DNA of 64,000 bases from Hyphomicrobiaceae bacterium (lineage in GTDB: Bacteria; Pseudomonadota; Alphaproteobacteria; Rhizobiales; Methyloligellaceae): the NCBI GenBank assembly GCA_020637815.1, contig JACKJS010000001.1, positions 682,001 to 746,000 on the forward strand, given 5' to 3'. Made by a program: the position numbers and the translations under genes. A model generated the notes under the pieces. That model ran no database searches, was not told where the DNA came from, and saw only the letters and a program-made list of their open reading frames with translations. Each line of letters opens with the position of its first letter. Position 1 is the stretch's first letter. Positions 37,161 to 46,615 of the stretch are shown piece after piece.

Positions 37161-38873
37161 ATGGCTGCCAAGGTAAATCCCACGGCGATCGAGGCCGCAG
37201 CAGAGTCACTGAGTCGCCCCTGGCTGAAATCCTACCCGGCCGGACTCACCTGGGCGGCCCATTTCGAGCCCGGTCTCGTCCACACTTTGCTCGACGACGC
37301 TGTCCAGCGCTACGGCGCCAGGACATGCACACACTTTCAGGGCAAATCCCTGACTTACAAGGAAATCGGCGCTCTGTCGGACCGGGCGGCGAAGGGCCTC
37401 GCGGCGCTCGGGGTCCGGGAAGGCGTGAAGGTTGGGCTGCTCCTGCCCAATTCCCCGACCTACATCGTCTACTTCTTCGGGGTCCTCAAAGCGGGCGGAA
37501 CAGTCGTCAATTTCAATCCCTTGTACAGCATCGAAGAGATCGCCTGTCAGATCCGCGATAGTGAAACCCGGATCATGGTGACGCTCGATCTTCAGGTCCT
37601 TTTCGGGCAGATCGAGCCCTTGCTGGCCAACGGCACGCTGGAAAAAGCGGTGGTGGCCGACTTCGCCGCGCTGCTGCCGCCCCTGAAGCAGGTCGGACTG
37701 AAACTGACGCGCCGGGTCAAGCGCGCCAAGGTCAGCTGGTCACGCCAGCGGCGGCGTATCGTCCGCGAGCGCGCGCTTCTAGCCAATGACGGCGACTTCC
37801 AACGGCCCGCGGTGACGCCGGAGACCGTCGCGGTTCTGCAATACACGGGCGGCACCACGGGTACCCCCAAGGGCGCGATGCTCACCCATGCCAATATCTT
37901 CATCAACACGTCCCAGGTGAGGCAGTGGGGCCGCCGCCCCGCCGATCAGATCGACCGGATTCTGGGCGTACTGCCGCTATTCCATGTCTTCGCGATGACG
38001 ACGGTCATGACATTCGGCATCGCCAGCGGCATGGAGCTCATTCTGATGCCGAAATTCGACCTCGGTCAGACCCTGAAACTCATCGGCCAGTTGCGGCCCT
38101 CGGTGATGCCGGGGGTCCCGACGCTGTTTCAGGCGCTCCTGCACCATCGCAAGATCGAAACCTACGACCTCTCTTCGCTCCAATTTTGCATCTCCGGCGG
38201 AGCGGCCCTGCCCCTGGAGGTCAAGAAGGGATTTGAGAAGCTGATCGGCGGTGTGCTGGTGGAAGGCTACGGACTCAGCGAGACCTCGCCGGTGGCCACA
38301 TGCAACCCGTTCGAGACGGTCAAGGACGGCTCGATCGGTCTTCCGCTGCCGGCCACGGATGTCGCCATCCGGTCGCTCGAAGATCCGGCTCAAGAGATGC
38401 CGTGCGGGTCGCCGGGGGAGATTTGCATCGCCGGCCCGCAAGTGATGCTCGGCTATTGGAACAAGCCGGACGAGACGGCCGACTCATTTGTCGGGAACTA
38501 CTTCCGCACGGGCGATGTCGGCTACATGGACGACGACGGCTTCATTTTCATCGTCGACCGCATCAAGGACATGATCAATTCCGCCGGCTTCAAGGTCTAT
38601 CCCCGGCGGGTCGAGGACGCCATCTACGAGTATCCGGACGTCGCCGAATGCTGCGTGGTCGGTATACCCGATACCTATCGCGGCGAAGCGCCAAAGGCCT
38701 ATGTCCGCTTACACGAAGGAAGTCAGGCGACCGCTGTGGACCTCATGAACTTCCTACGGCCCAAATTGTCGAAACTGGAACTGCCGGTGGCGATCGAGTT
38801 CCGCGACGAGCTACCGAAGACAATGATCGGCAAACTCTCGAAGAAGGCACTCCGCGCCGAGGCCGGTCATTAG
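37161..38873 (+). CDS. fadD: Long-chain fatty acid--CoA ligase
   Basis: A 570-residue ANL-superfamily enzyme that activates fatty acids as acyl-AMP then acyl-CoA. Motifs: YTGGTTGTPKGAMLTHAN (P-loop), VEGYGLSETSPVATCNP (A5), GDVGYMDDDGFIFIVDRIKD (hinge Asp/Arg) and the A10 Lys in PKTMIGKLSKKALR. The N-terminus MAAKVNPTAIEAAAES is preceded by a possible TTG start at 37134; ATG 37161 is preferred. No transmembrane segment. It is divergent from the ACP-KAS pair and next to the fad operon, consistent with fatty-acid uptake and degradation, although a role in activating products of the ACP-KAS unit cannot be excluded. Confidence 0.92.
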   Translation: MAAKVNPTAIEAAAESLSRPWLKSYPAGLTWAAHFEPGLVHTLLDDAVQRYGARTCTHFQGKSLTYKEIGALSDRAAKGLAALGVREGVKVGLLLPNSPTYIVYFFGVLKAGGTVVNFNPLYSIEEIACQIRDSETRIMVTLDLQVLFGQIEPLLANGTLEKAVVADFAALLPPLKQVGLKLTRRVKRAKVSWSRQRRRIVRERALLANDGDFQRPAVTPETVAVLQYTGGTTGTPKGAMLTHANIFINTSQVRQWGRRPADQIDRILGVLPLFHVFAMTTVMTFGIASGMELILMPKFDLGQTLKLIGQLRPSVMPGVPTLFQALLHHRKIETYDLSSLQFCISGGAALPLEVKKGFEKLIGGVLVEGYGLSETSPVATCNPFETVKDGSIGLPLPATDVAIRSLEDPAQEMPCGSPGEICIAGPQVMLGYWNKPDETADSFVGNYFRTGDVGYMDDDGFIFIVDRIKDMINSAGFKVYPRRVEDAIYEYPDVAECCVVGIPDTYRGEAPKAYVRLHEGSQATAVDLMNFLRPKLSKLELPVAIEFRDELPKTMIGKLSKKALRAEAGH

Positions 38874-38892
38874 GACTTCCGCCGCAGCGGTT

Positions 38893-38914
38893 GCCGGCGC
38901 CGCATCGCGCCGGC
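38893..38914. terminator. Hairpin between convergent fadD and DUF2147 genes
   Basis: GCCGGCGC (38893-38900), a 6-nt loop and GCGCCGGC (38907-38914) form an 8-bp perfect GC stem. There is no T-run on either strand, so it is only a tentative bidirectional terminator. Confidence 0.35.
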
Positions 38915-38945
38915 CGTCGTCGTGTGCCCCATTCCCGGAGTGGCC

Positions 38946-40097
38946 CTAGCGCATCCAGGGAATGAGGTTCTGTCCTTGCGCCTGCAGCTCTTTCATACGC
39001 TTCTGACGGCGCATCTGACGCCGCTCGCGCCATGAGAGCTTCCGTCCAGCCTCATCTTCCGCTTCGGCTGTTTCGGTCTCGTAAGCCGTCCCCGCCGATT
39101 CGGGAGAAGCCGGGTCGGCCTCGTATGCGTCGGCCGGTTCGGACTGCGGCGCCGGAGCATACCGGGGCGCCGGAGGAGCGGCGGGTGCGGACTGGGAGGC
39201 AGGCGCCGCCGACGCGGTCGCCTGCGGCGGCGCGACCGGCTTCGGCGCAACGGCGGCCGCGCGGGGCGCTGCCTGAGGCGGCGGCGCGGCGCGCGCAACC
39301 GTCTTGGCGTTCCCGGACTCGATCGGCGAAGCCATGGAGAACATGCTCGACACGCTCTCGCCGGTGAAACCGGGTTGCTTAGCGGCAGAAGGCTGCAAAT
39401 AACGATAGCCTGGCTGCCCAACGCCCGGCTTGCCGGCGGGGGCCAGCACTTCGGCGTTGGCGACGCTGCTGCCTGTGGTCGTAGTGGCGCTGCCTGTGGT
39501 CGTGGTGGCTGACGCGGTTGCTGCTGCGGGAACTACCGCAGCCGCAGCCGCAGCCGCAGCCGACTCCGCCGGCGGCGCGGCCGGTTCGGCGGACGCTTCG
39601 ACCTCAGGCTCCGGCTTCTCCTCCTCGCGCGGCGGCGGCGCGGACGTTCTCAGCCAAACTTGTTCGCGACATAGGAACGCGGCGACGCAGCCCTTGAGGA
39701 CGATCTTGCTCGACGAGGCCAGAGTAACGGTTGCCGAATAGGTCTTTCCGTCTTCCGGATTGTAGATACTACCCTTCCACTGATTGGCGCCGACTTGGCC
39801 CATGCCACTGACGATCGGCAGCCCCTCTATGGTGCGCCCCCGGAGCGAGGGGTTTACGTTCCGCACGTCCTGGAGCATGCGCCCCTGGCTGTCGTGCGGG
39901 TTCTGCAACCAGGCGATCTTCACGCAAATCGACCGACCGCCGCAGCGATAAATCTGCATCTTGGCCGGATATTTGCCTTGGTCGGCCTTGCGCCAATATC
40001 CCGTTGGGTCGCTAGCCTGCGCGTTTGTCGCGGTCGCAGGCAAAAGCGCGGCGGCAAGCGCAATACCCATCGCCGCTGAAAGAAGATGGTCCCGCAT
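38946..40097 (-). CDS. DUF2147 domain protein with long Ala/Pro-rich tail
   Basis: A 383-residue secreted protein. A signal peptide (residues 5-28, ending TNAQA) precedes a DUF2147 domain (about 29-155) with DPTGYWRKADQGKYPAKMQI, IYRCGGRSICVKIAWLQNPH and IYNPEDGKTYSATVTL. The remaining 230 residues are low-complexity Ala/Pro/Glu, including a tandem TTTTGSATTTTGS repeat, and end in a basic helix (SWRERRQMRRQKRMKELQAQ). DUF2147 is a lipocalin-like periplasmic domain of unknown ligand. Start 40097 has GGAGG six bases upstream; a longer frame to 40214 lacks a signal peptide at its N-terminus. Confidence 0.85.
   Translation of the reverse strand: MRDHLLSAAMGIALAAALLPATATNAQASDPTGYWRKADQGKYPAKMQIYRCGGRSICVKIAWLQNPHDSQGRMLQDVRNVNPSLRGRTIEGLPIVSGMGQVGANQWKGSIYNPEDGKTYSATVTLASSSKIVLKGCVAAFLCREQVWLRTSAPPPREEEKPEPEVEASAEPAAPPAESAAAAAAAAVVPAAATASATTTTGSATTTTGSSVANAEVLAPAGKPGVGQPGYRYLQPSAAKQPGFTGESVSSMFSMASPIESGNAKTVARAAPPPQAAPRAAAVAPKPVAPPQATASAAPASQSAPAAPPAPRYAPAPQSEPADAYEADPASPESAGTAYETETAEAEDEAGRKLSWRERRQMRRQKRMKELQAQGQNLIPWMR
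39463..39508. repeat. Short tandem repeat inside DUF2147 gene
   Basis: Two near-identical copies of about 21 bp (GCTGCCTGTGGTCGTRGTGG) encode TTTTGSA twice on the minus strand. A run of GCAGCC trinucleotides (poly-Ala) lies just downstream near 39537-39563. These are slippage-prone low-complexity sequences within the tail. Confidence 0.6.
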
Positions 40098-40229
40098 GGA
40101 AACCTCCGTCATGGGTCGGGCCGCGGATTCAGGCCGCGCCTCGGTCGTGTCACAATAACTCCCTGTCCCTGACGGGTCTCGTTGGACCCAATTCTTGATC
40201 CGGCGGTGGAGCACTTGTTCTTGCGCCCT

Positions 40230-41543
40230 TCAGCTAATAACCGCATCCGCCGAACTGGACCTGCCGACCCCTTCCAGGATCGCCGCAACACCCATGCCTC
40301 CAGCGGTACACACTGAAATCAAACCTCTTTTGCCATCTCCATTATGAAGGAGTTTGGCCAAAACTGCCAGGATTCGTGCCCCTGTGGCGGCAAAGGGATG
40401 TCCGATCGCGATCGATGAGCCCTTGACGTTCAGTCTCGCGCGATCGATCGGCCCCAGCGGCGCGTCTCGCCCCAACCGGTTCCGGCAATAGCCTTCAGAC
40501 TCCCATGCCTTCAACGTCGCCAATACCTGCGCAGCAAATGCTTCGTGAATCTCGTAATAGTCGAAGTCTTGAAGGGCAAGGCCCGCTTGCTGCAACAGTT
40601 CGCTGACAGCAACGGTCGGTGCCATCAAGAGACCTTCACCATCAACATAGTCTACGGCAGAAGTGCGACCCAAAGTTAAATAAGCCTGCACGGGAAATCC
40701 CTTGGAATCTGCCCATTCTTCGCTGGAAATGAGCACGGAGGCGGCTCCATCCGTTAATGGTGTCGAATTCGCGGCAGTGATCGTGCCGCCCAGCTTATCG
40801 AACACCGGCTTCAACTCGGCCATTTTCTCGAGCGAAATGTCCTCGCGGATATTGTTGTCCCGGAAGACACCCGCGCACGGAATGACGAGGTCGTCCATGA
40901 AGCCCTCGTCATAGGCCGCCGCCGCCTTTTTGTGGCTTTCGAAGGCCAGGAGGTCCTGGTCTTGGCGCGAGATGCCCCATTCCTTGGCCATCAGCTCGCA
41001 ATGCTCGCCCATGCCGAGCCCGGTGCGCGGTTCGCGCGTATCCGGCGGCACGGGCGCGAGTTCGCCAGGACTCATGCCTTTGAACGCCCCGATACGCTGC
41101 CCCAGACTTTTGGCGCGGGAAGCCGCCACAAGGCGTTTTGCGAATTTCTTCTGGAAGACGATAGGCGCATCGCTCGTCGTGTCGGAGCCCATGGCGATGC
41201 CGCATTCGATCTGGCCGGCCGCGATCTTGGCTGCAAGACCGAGCGCGCCTTGAAGGCTGGTGCCGCAGGCCTGCATCATGGTGATGCCGGGCGTCGTCTG
41301 CGCCAGCGGACTGCCGATGACGGCCTCGCGCGCGAGGTTCCAGTCCTTGGCATGGGTGACCACGGCGCCCCCGACGACCTCATCGATATGTGCGCCGTGC
41401 AGAGAGAAACGCTCGGCAAGCCCGGTCAGCGCCGTCGTCAGCAGGTCCAGGTTGGACAGTTCCGCATAGGCCGTATGCGACCGGCAGAACGGGGTTCTCA
41501 CCCCGCCCAACACCGCCACGCGCCGCAGTTCCGTTTTCGTCAT
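40230..41543 (-). CDS. fadI: Acetyl-CoA C-acyltransferase (3-ketoacyl-CoA thiolase)
   Basis: A 437-residue thiolase for the last step of beta-oxidation. The nucleophile is Cys93 in MQACGTSLQGAL; the catalytic His is in AIGHPFAATGARI and the second Cys in SVCTAGGMGVAAIL. Sequence and length fit the FadI/trifunctional-beta group rather than biosynthetic PhaA. It is the third gene after fadE and fadJ, 26 bp downstream of fadJ. Confidence 0.93.
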   Translation of the reverse strand: MTKTELRRVAVLGGVRTPFCRSHTAYAELSNLDLLTTALTGLAERFSLHGAHIDEVVGGAVVTHAKDWNLAREAVIGSPLAQTTPGITMMQACGTSLQGALGLAAKIAAGQIECGIAMGSDTTSDAPIVFQKKFAKRLVAASRAKSLGQRIGAFKGMSPGELAPVPPDTREPRTGLGMGEHCELMAKEWGISRQDQDLLAFESHKKAAAAYDEGFMDDLVIPCAGVFRDNNIREDISLEKMAELKPVFDKLGGTITAANSTPLTDGAASVLISSEEWADSKGFPVQAYLTLGRTSAVDYVDGEGLLMAPTVAVSELLQQAGLALQDFDYYEIHEAFAAQVLATLKAWESEGYCRNRLGRDAPLGPIDRARLNVKGSSIAIGHPFAATGARILAVLAKLLHNGDGKRGLISVCTAGGMGVAAILEGVGRSSSADAVIS

Positions 41544-41569
41544 GGTGTTCCTTCCGGCCCCTCAGGTCC

Positions 41570-43567
41570 TCACGCCGCAGCCTGTCCCGCCGCGGCGCTG
41601 CTCTTCATCTTTGCGTAGTGGAGCGGTCCGCCGCGGAAGGGCGCGAAGCCCGTCCCGAAAATGACTCCGGCATCGACATGGTCGGCATCGGCGACCACGC
41701 CATCCGCCTCCGCGCGGGCCGCTTCTGCAAGGAGCGGCGCAACGAGTTCCTCGCCGAGCCGCGTCAACTCCGCATCGGAGAATTGCATGTCCTTCCGCTT
41801 CGGCTTGCCGTCCACCCATTCGTAGAAGCCATGACCCGTTTTCTTGCCGAGCTTGCCTTGCTTGACGAGGCTGGCGAGCGCGTTGCCGGCCGCGCCTTGC
41901 GCTTCAGGGGCCAGCGACAACTCTTCGCCCACCTTGTTGCAAATATCGAGGCCGACCATGTCCATGAGCTCCATAGGCCCCATCGGCATGCCGAACTTCA
42001 GCGCGGCCTGGTCGATCTTCTCGCGCGGCTGACCTTCCTGATAGAGGCGCACCGCCTCCATCATGTACGGCGCGAGGACGCGATTCACGAGGAATCCCGG
42101 ACAGCTCTTGACGATCAAGGGTAGCTTGTTGATCGCGGTGACGAAGGCGCAAGCCTTGCCGATCTCTTCCTCGCGCGTCGCTTCGCCCCGTACGACTTCG
42201 ACCAGGGGCAGCTGGGCCACCGGGTTGAAGAAGTGAATGCCAACCAGACGGCCGCGATCTTTCAAGGGCGCCGCGATCTGCTCGAGCTTCAACGATGAGG
42301 TATTTGTCGCGAGCACCGCGTCCGGCTTCGCCTTGCCTTCGATTTCCGCGAAGATCTTCTGCTTCACGTCGAGCTTCTCGGCGACCGCCTCGATGACCAC
42401 ATCGGCTTGGCGGAGATATTTGCCGTGCGGATCGGCAATCAGGCGCGCCACGGCGGACTCGTAGGCGGTCTTCCCGCGCACGCGTTTCTTGAACAGCTTC
42501 TTGGCGCGAGACAACGCCTTCTCGATCTGTCCTTCGTCGAGATCTTGCAAGCTCGCCTGCATGCCGCTCACGACGCACCAGGCAGCGATGTCGCCGCCCA
42601 TCGTGCCCGCGCCGATGACATGCACCTTGCGGGGCTTGAACTTGCCCTTGGGCGCATCGGCCTTCAGCATCTCCGACAGCTTGAAAACGCGGCGCAAATT
42701 GCGCGCCGTGTCGCTAATGAAGAGCGGCGCGAAGAGCTGGGTCTCCGCGAGGCGCATTCCTTCCGGATCGTCACCGCAGGTCTCGAACAGGTCGATGAGC
42801 CGGAAGGGTGCGGGATAGTGCTCCTCGCGGACTTTCGCCGCTGTCTTCTGGCGCATCTGCTTGGCGAGCAGGCCGCGTGCCGGCTGCTTCAGCATGAGTT
42901 TCTTCCACCAAGGCGCACCCTTGGAGCGAAGCTTCTTGAGCACCGCCTTGCGCGCGGCCCAGCGGAGGTTGTGGCGCGTGGGCACGAGCTGGTCGACGAG
43001 GCCCATGGCGCGCGCAGCGCTGGGGCGCAGCATCTTGGCCGTGAGCATGGCGGTCATCCCGTCCACGGGGCCCGCCGAGCGGATGGCGCGGACCGTTCCG
43101 TTCAGACCGGGAAAGATGCCGAGCTTGACCTCGGGGAAGCCGAGGCGCGTCCCCTCTTCGCGATCGGCGATGCGCCAATGGCAGGCCAACGCAAGTTCCA
43201 GCCCGCCGCCAAGACAGTAACCGTGGATGGCCGCGACCACGGGAACCGGCAGCTTCTCGATCCGGTCGAACAGCTCCAGCGTCTGCTTCACCGCATCCTT
43301 GATCTTGTCGTCGGTGTCGAAATTGTCGAACTCGTTGATGTCGGCACCGGCGATGAAACTCGTATCCTTGCCGCTGATGAGAACGAGGCCTTTGACCTCG
43401 CCCGCCTCGGCTCCCTCGACCGCCGAGACGATCTTGTCCAACTCTTCCGTGGGGCGCCGCCCCAGGGCATTCATGCTCTCGCCCTCCCGGTCGGCAACGG
43501 CCCACGCGATACCCTCGTAGTCGACAGTGAAGGTCCAGTCTTTCAACTCAGGGATAGTGATTGGCAT
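41570..43567 (-). CDS. fadJ: Fused enoyl-CoA hydratase/3-hydroxyacyl-CoA dehydrogenase
   Basis: A 665-residue bifunctional enzyme for the middle two steps of beta-oxidation. Residues 1-190 form a crotonase domain (SGKDTSFIAGADINEFDNF; HGYCLGGGLELALACHWRIA). From about 310 the NAD-binding domain begins with VIGAGTMGGDIAAW, then ALATNTSSLKLEQIA-type motifs and VGIHFFNPVAQLPLVEVV; C-terminal 3HCDH domains follow (LVNRVLAPYMMEAVRLYQEG). It is 9 bp downstream of fadE and presumably acts with the FadI thiolase as a complex. Confidence 0.94.
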   Translation of the reverse strand: MPITIPELKDWTFTVDYEGIAWAVADREGESMNALGRRPTEELDKIVSAVEGAEAGEVKGLVLISGKDTSFIAGADINEFDNFDTDDKIKDAVKQTLELFDRIEKLPVPVVAAIHGYCLGGGLELALACHWRIADREEGTRLGFPEVKLGIFPGLNGTVRAIRSAGPVDGMTAMLTAKMLRPSAARAMGLVDQLVPTRHNLRWAARKAVLKKLRSKGAPWWKKLMLKQPARGLLAKQMRQKTAAKVREEHYPAPFRLIDLFETCGDDPEGMRLAETQLFAPLFISDTARNLRRVFKLSEMLKADAPKGKFKPRKVHVIGAGTMGGDIAAWCVVSGMQASLQDLDEGQIEKALSRAKKLFKKRVRGKTAYESAVARLIADPHGKYLRQADVVIEAVAEKLDVKQKIFAEIEGKAKPDAVLATNTSSLKLEQIAAPLKDRGRLVGIHFFNPVAQLPLVEVVRGEATREEEIGKACAFVTAINKLPLIVKSCPGFLVNRVLAPYMMEAVRLYQEGQPREKIDQAALKFGMPMGPMELMDMVGLDICNKVGEELSLAPEAQGAAGNALASLVKQGKLGKKTGHGFYEWVDGKPKRKDMQFSDAELTRLGEELVAPLLAEAARAEADGVVADADHVDAGVIFGTGFAPFRGGPLHYAKMKSSAAAGQAAA

Positions 43568-43576
43568 AGGGGCGTT

Positions 43577-46054
43577 TTACTCGGCGGCGATGTGCTGATT
43601 TGAAGGGGATTCGCTTTGTCCGGATAGAGCATTGCGGGCGAGTTCGGCTGCGGAGAAATCGTCGACGGCGATGACGCGGGCGACCAGATCGCGCAAGGCC
43701 GCGAGCTCGCGCGCTTCATCCGATGTCAGAACGCCTTTCGCTTCCGCGTCCTCGATCCAATCGCGATCGTGGAAGCGTTGGACCTCGCCTTTCCGGATCG
43801 CGCGCTCCAGCTTCTTCTCCGCGTCCTCGTTGGCGATGGTCTTTTCCAGCGCCACTTCGAGAAGACCAACGGAATCGCCGGGATCATCCGACATATAGAT
43901 GTCGCGCGTCAGGCGATCGCGGAAGGCGCCCGGCTCCAGAGCTTGGCGTACGATGACCTTGGCGTCCTTGTCGGAGGCTGGCCGGCGCACACCGAAGGGC
44001 AGCACCAGGGGCCCAATCAGCCACGCGGCCCAGCGGGCCGGAAAATTGTCGATGACGCCGCGCATGGCGGCATCGAACCGCGCCAGGCAATTGCGTGCGC
44101 AATAGTCCACAAGCCTACGATCCGCCCACTGACGGCCGTCGTCCTGATAGCGTTTGAGGATCGCAGAGAGGAGATACAGTTCGGCGAGCGCGTCCGCCAT
44201 CCGGCCCGTGATCTTCTGCTTGACCTTCAGGCCGCCGCCGAGAAGCGCGACGGTGACGTCGGCGACAAGCGCGAAGCTGCGCGACGCCCGCGACAGTTGC
44301 TTCCACCAGTGCTTCATCTCGCCCGCATCGACGGGCGCCGCGGCGAAGAGGCCAAAGGTCGCGTTGTGGAAGAGTGCGCCTGCCGCATTCGAGAATAGGA
44401 AGGCGCGATGATCGTCGAACAGCGCTTCGAAAGTCTCGATGCCGCGCTCGCGGTCTTCGTCGCTCAACGCTTGGATCTCGGCGAGGAGGTAGGGGTGACT
44501 GCGGAGCGCCCCTTGCGCGAAGGCGATCAGCGAGCGCGTCAGGATGTTGGCGCCTTCGACGGTGATGCCGACAGGCACCATCTGATAAGCGGCCTGGAGG
44601 TAATTCGCAGGGCCATCGCAAATGCCGCGGCCGCCGTGAATGTCGAGCGCATCGTTCACACTTTGGCGCATGCGGTCTGTCGACATGTATTTCAGCAGCG
44701 CGGAAATGACGGCGGGCTTTTCGCCCGCGGACACCATGGACGCGGTGACGGCCCGCGCCGCCTCGAGCCCGTAGGCGTTCTCCACGAGACGCGCGAGCGG
44801 TTCTTCGACCCCTTCCATGTATCCGATCGGCAGGCCGAACTGTTTGCGCACGCGGGCGTAGGCCGTGCTGTGCCGCGCCATGGCTTTCGCCGCCGCCGCA
44901 CTCGTCGCCGGGAGGGAAATCGAACGCCCGGCCGCGAGGCAACTCATCAGCATGCGCCAGCCCTGCCCCGCGCGCTCCGGGCCGCCGATGATCCAGTCCA
45001 GGGGAATGAAGACATCGCGGCCACGGGTGGGCCCATTCGGAAATGCCACGCCGGTCGGCAAATGGCGGCGTCCGATCTCTACACCCGGATGGCCAGCCGG
45101 AATGAGGCCGAGCGTGATGCCGATCTCCTTGCCTTGCCCCAGAAGATTGTCCGGGTCCAGCAGCCGGAAGGCGAGACCGAGCAGCGTCGCATTCGGGGCA
45201 AGCGTGATGTAGCGCTTGTCCCAGGTCAGCTTGATGCCAAGCGTCTCGATGCCGTCGTGCATGCCCTTGGTCACGATGCCCACATCGCGCATGGACGCCG
45301 CATCCGAACCGGAAAAGGGACCGGTGAGCGCGAAGCATGGAATCTCGGCGCCCTTTGCGAGACGCGGCAGATAGTGCGCCTTTTGCTGCACCGTGCCGTA
45401 TTTCTCGATCAGTTCACCGGGCCCGAGGGAATTCGGCACCATGACGATGATCGACGCATCGGGGCTCTTGGTCGAGATTTTGCCCAGAACCAGCGATTGA
45501 GCCTGCGCGGAGAAACCCAATCCGCCATGCTCCTTCGAGATGAGCATGCCGAGAAAGCCGTTCTCGCGGACGAACTGCCAGATATCGTCGGGAATGTCGC
45601 GAAGGTCGTGCCGGATGCGCCAATCGTCGAGCCTCCGGCACAGCTCCTCGACCGGGCCCTCCAGGAAGGCGCGTTCTTCTTCGGTGAGCGTGATCGGCGA
45701 CACGCGGCGGAGCTTGGCGAAATCGGGACGGCCGCTGAACAGCTCCGCGTCCCAGCCGGTGGTTCCAGCCTCCAGCGCTTCCCGTTCGGTCTCCGAAATG
45801 GAGGGCATCGCGCCCTTAAGAGCGCGGTACACCGGCTTGGTGATGTAGGTCCGCTTCACGCCGGGCAAGCTGGCCGCGTAAAGCAGCCCCGCCACGATCC
45901 AGCCGGCAAACGACCAGACGGGAAATCCGAAACCGATTTGAAGGGCAAGCGTGTAGACCGCCGTTGCGATCGCCCAGGTGCGGAAGGAGGCGCGATTCAT
46001 CGCCAGCGCGAAAAAGAGCGCCAGGGCAAGCAGAGCGAAAATCAGTTCAGCCAC
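43577..46054 (-). CDS. fadE: Acyl-CoA dehydrogenase, FadE type
   Basis: An 825-residue FAD enzyme for the first step of beta-oxidation. Two N-terminal hydrophobic segments (about residues 3-20 and 28-64) anchor it to the membrane. The core dehydrogenase includes CFALTGPFSGSDAASMRDVG, ALDIHGGRGICDGPANYLQAAYQ and a DUF1974 C-terminal region characteristic of long FadE. Length matches E. coli FadE (814). It heads the fadE-fadJ-fadI operon. Confidence 0.94.
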   Translation of the reverse strand: MAELIFALLALALFFALAMNRASFRTWAIATAVYTLALQIGFGFPVWSFAGWIVAGLLYAASLPGVKRTYITKPVYRALKGAMPSISETEREALEAGTTGWDAELFSGRPDFAKLRRVSPITLTEEERAFLEGPVEELCRRLDDWRIRHDLRDIPDDIWQFVRENGFLGMLISKEHGGLGFSAQAQSLVLGKISTKSPDASIIVMVPNSLGPGELIEKYGTVQQKAHYLPRLAKGAEIPCFALTGPFSGSDAASMRDVGIVTKGMHDGIETLGIKLTWDKRYITLAPNATLLGLAFRLLDPDNLLGQGKEIGITLGLIPAGHPGVEIGRRHLPTGVAFPNGPTRGRDVFIPLDWIIGGPERAGQGWRMLMSCLAAGRSISLPATSAAAAKAMARHSTAYARVRKQFGLPIGYMEGVEEPLARLVENAYGLEAARAVTASMVSAGEKPAVISALLKYMSTDRMRQSVNDALDIHGGRGICDGPANYLQAAYQMVPVGITVEGANILTRSLIAFAQGALRSHPYLLAEIQALSDEDRERGIETFEALFDDHRAFLFSNAAGALFHNATFGLFAAAPVDAGEMKHWWKQLSRASRSFALVADVTVALLGGGLKVKQKITGRMADALAELYLLSAILKRYQDDGRQWADRRLVDYCARNCLARFDAAMRGVIDNFPARWAAWLIGPLVLPFGVRRPASDKDAKVIVRQALEPGAFRDRLTRDIYMSDDPGDSVGLLEVALEKTIANEDAEKKLERAIRKGEVQRFHDRDWIEDAEAKGVLTSDEARELAALRDLVARVIAVDDFSAAELARNALSGQSESPSNQHIAAE

Positions 46055-46372
46055 GGGCGGCCTCCAGAATCGTCATGCCCCCGCTGCATCCCCAAGCCGC
46101 CTTCCGTCTCTCCCGCGTCCATTCGCAAGCGGACGGCGCAGGCTGAGAGCAGCCGCACGCCCTCTATGATGCGGAACGGCCTCGGACTCAAGGGGGGCGC
46201 CCGAAATTTCATCGTCTTCCGGATTCTAGGTCGGCCATCTGATCCAGCGCAGACTAAACGTCAAAACTTAAGGGCGAGCTTAACGCGAAGTGGCGGCGCT
46301 TCCTTGTCACTCCGGGCCGAATTGGCTAAGCAGGACATGGCGACTGTTTGATAATGATGCTGGGAATATTCA
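46055..46372. other. Divergent intergenic region between fadE and CDGSH gene
   Basis: 318 bp with no supported gene. On the minus strand TTGACG (46264-46259) could be a -35 element for fadE, but the -10 region is poor, so no promoter is claimed. Confidence 0.4.
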
Positions 46373-46615
46373 ATGACGAACGAGCCGGAGCGCCCACAGC
46401 TCACCCCCTATCAAGTCGAGCTCGAAGAGGGCAAACGCTACGCGTGGTGCCGCTGCGGGCGGAGCAAGAAGCAACCCTTTTGCGACGGCTCCCATGCAGG
46501 CACGGGCCTGGAACCTTTGATGTTCACCGCGGAGCGCACGGAAACCGCGCTCCTTTGCGGCTGCAAGGATACGGGCGACCCGCCATTCTGCGACGGCTCC
46601 CACCTCCTGCTCTGA
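46373..46615 (+). CDS. Tandem CDGSH iron-sulfur domain protein
   Basis: An 80-residue protein with two CDGSH motifs, each with three Cys and one His to bind a [2Fe-2S] cluster: C26, C28, C37, H41 (CRCGRSKKQPFCDGSH) and C62, C64, C73, H77 (CGCKDTGDPPFCDGSH). This is the bacterial tandem mitoNEET-like type. Redox or cluster-transfer roles are proposed for the family. It has no membrane anchor. It is divergent from fadE and upstream of the LIV operon. Confidence 0.92.
   Translation: MTNEPERPQLTPYQVELEEGKRYAWCRCGRSKKQPFCDGSHAGTGLEPLMFTAERTETALLCGCKDTGDPPFCDGSHLLL

Noticed and set aside
42407..43603. 398-codon plus-strand frame antisense to fadJ
   Set aside because: Shadow frame; the fadJ crotonase and NAD-binding motifs are on the minus strand.
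44408..46351. 647-codon plus-strand frame antisense to fadE
   Set aside because: Arg/Glu/Gln-biased translation without motifs; fadE on the other strand is unambiguous.
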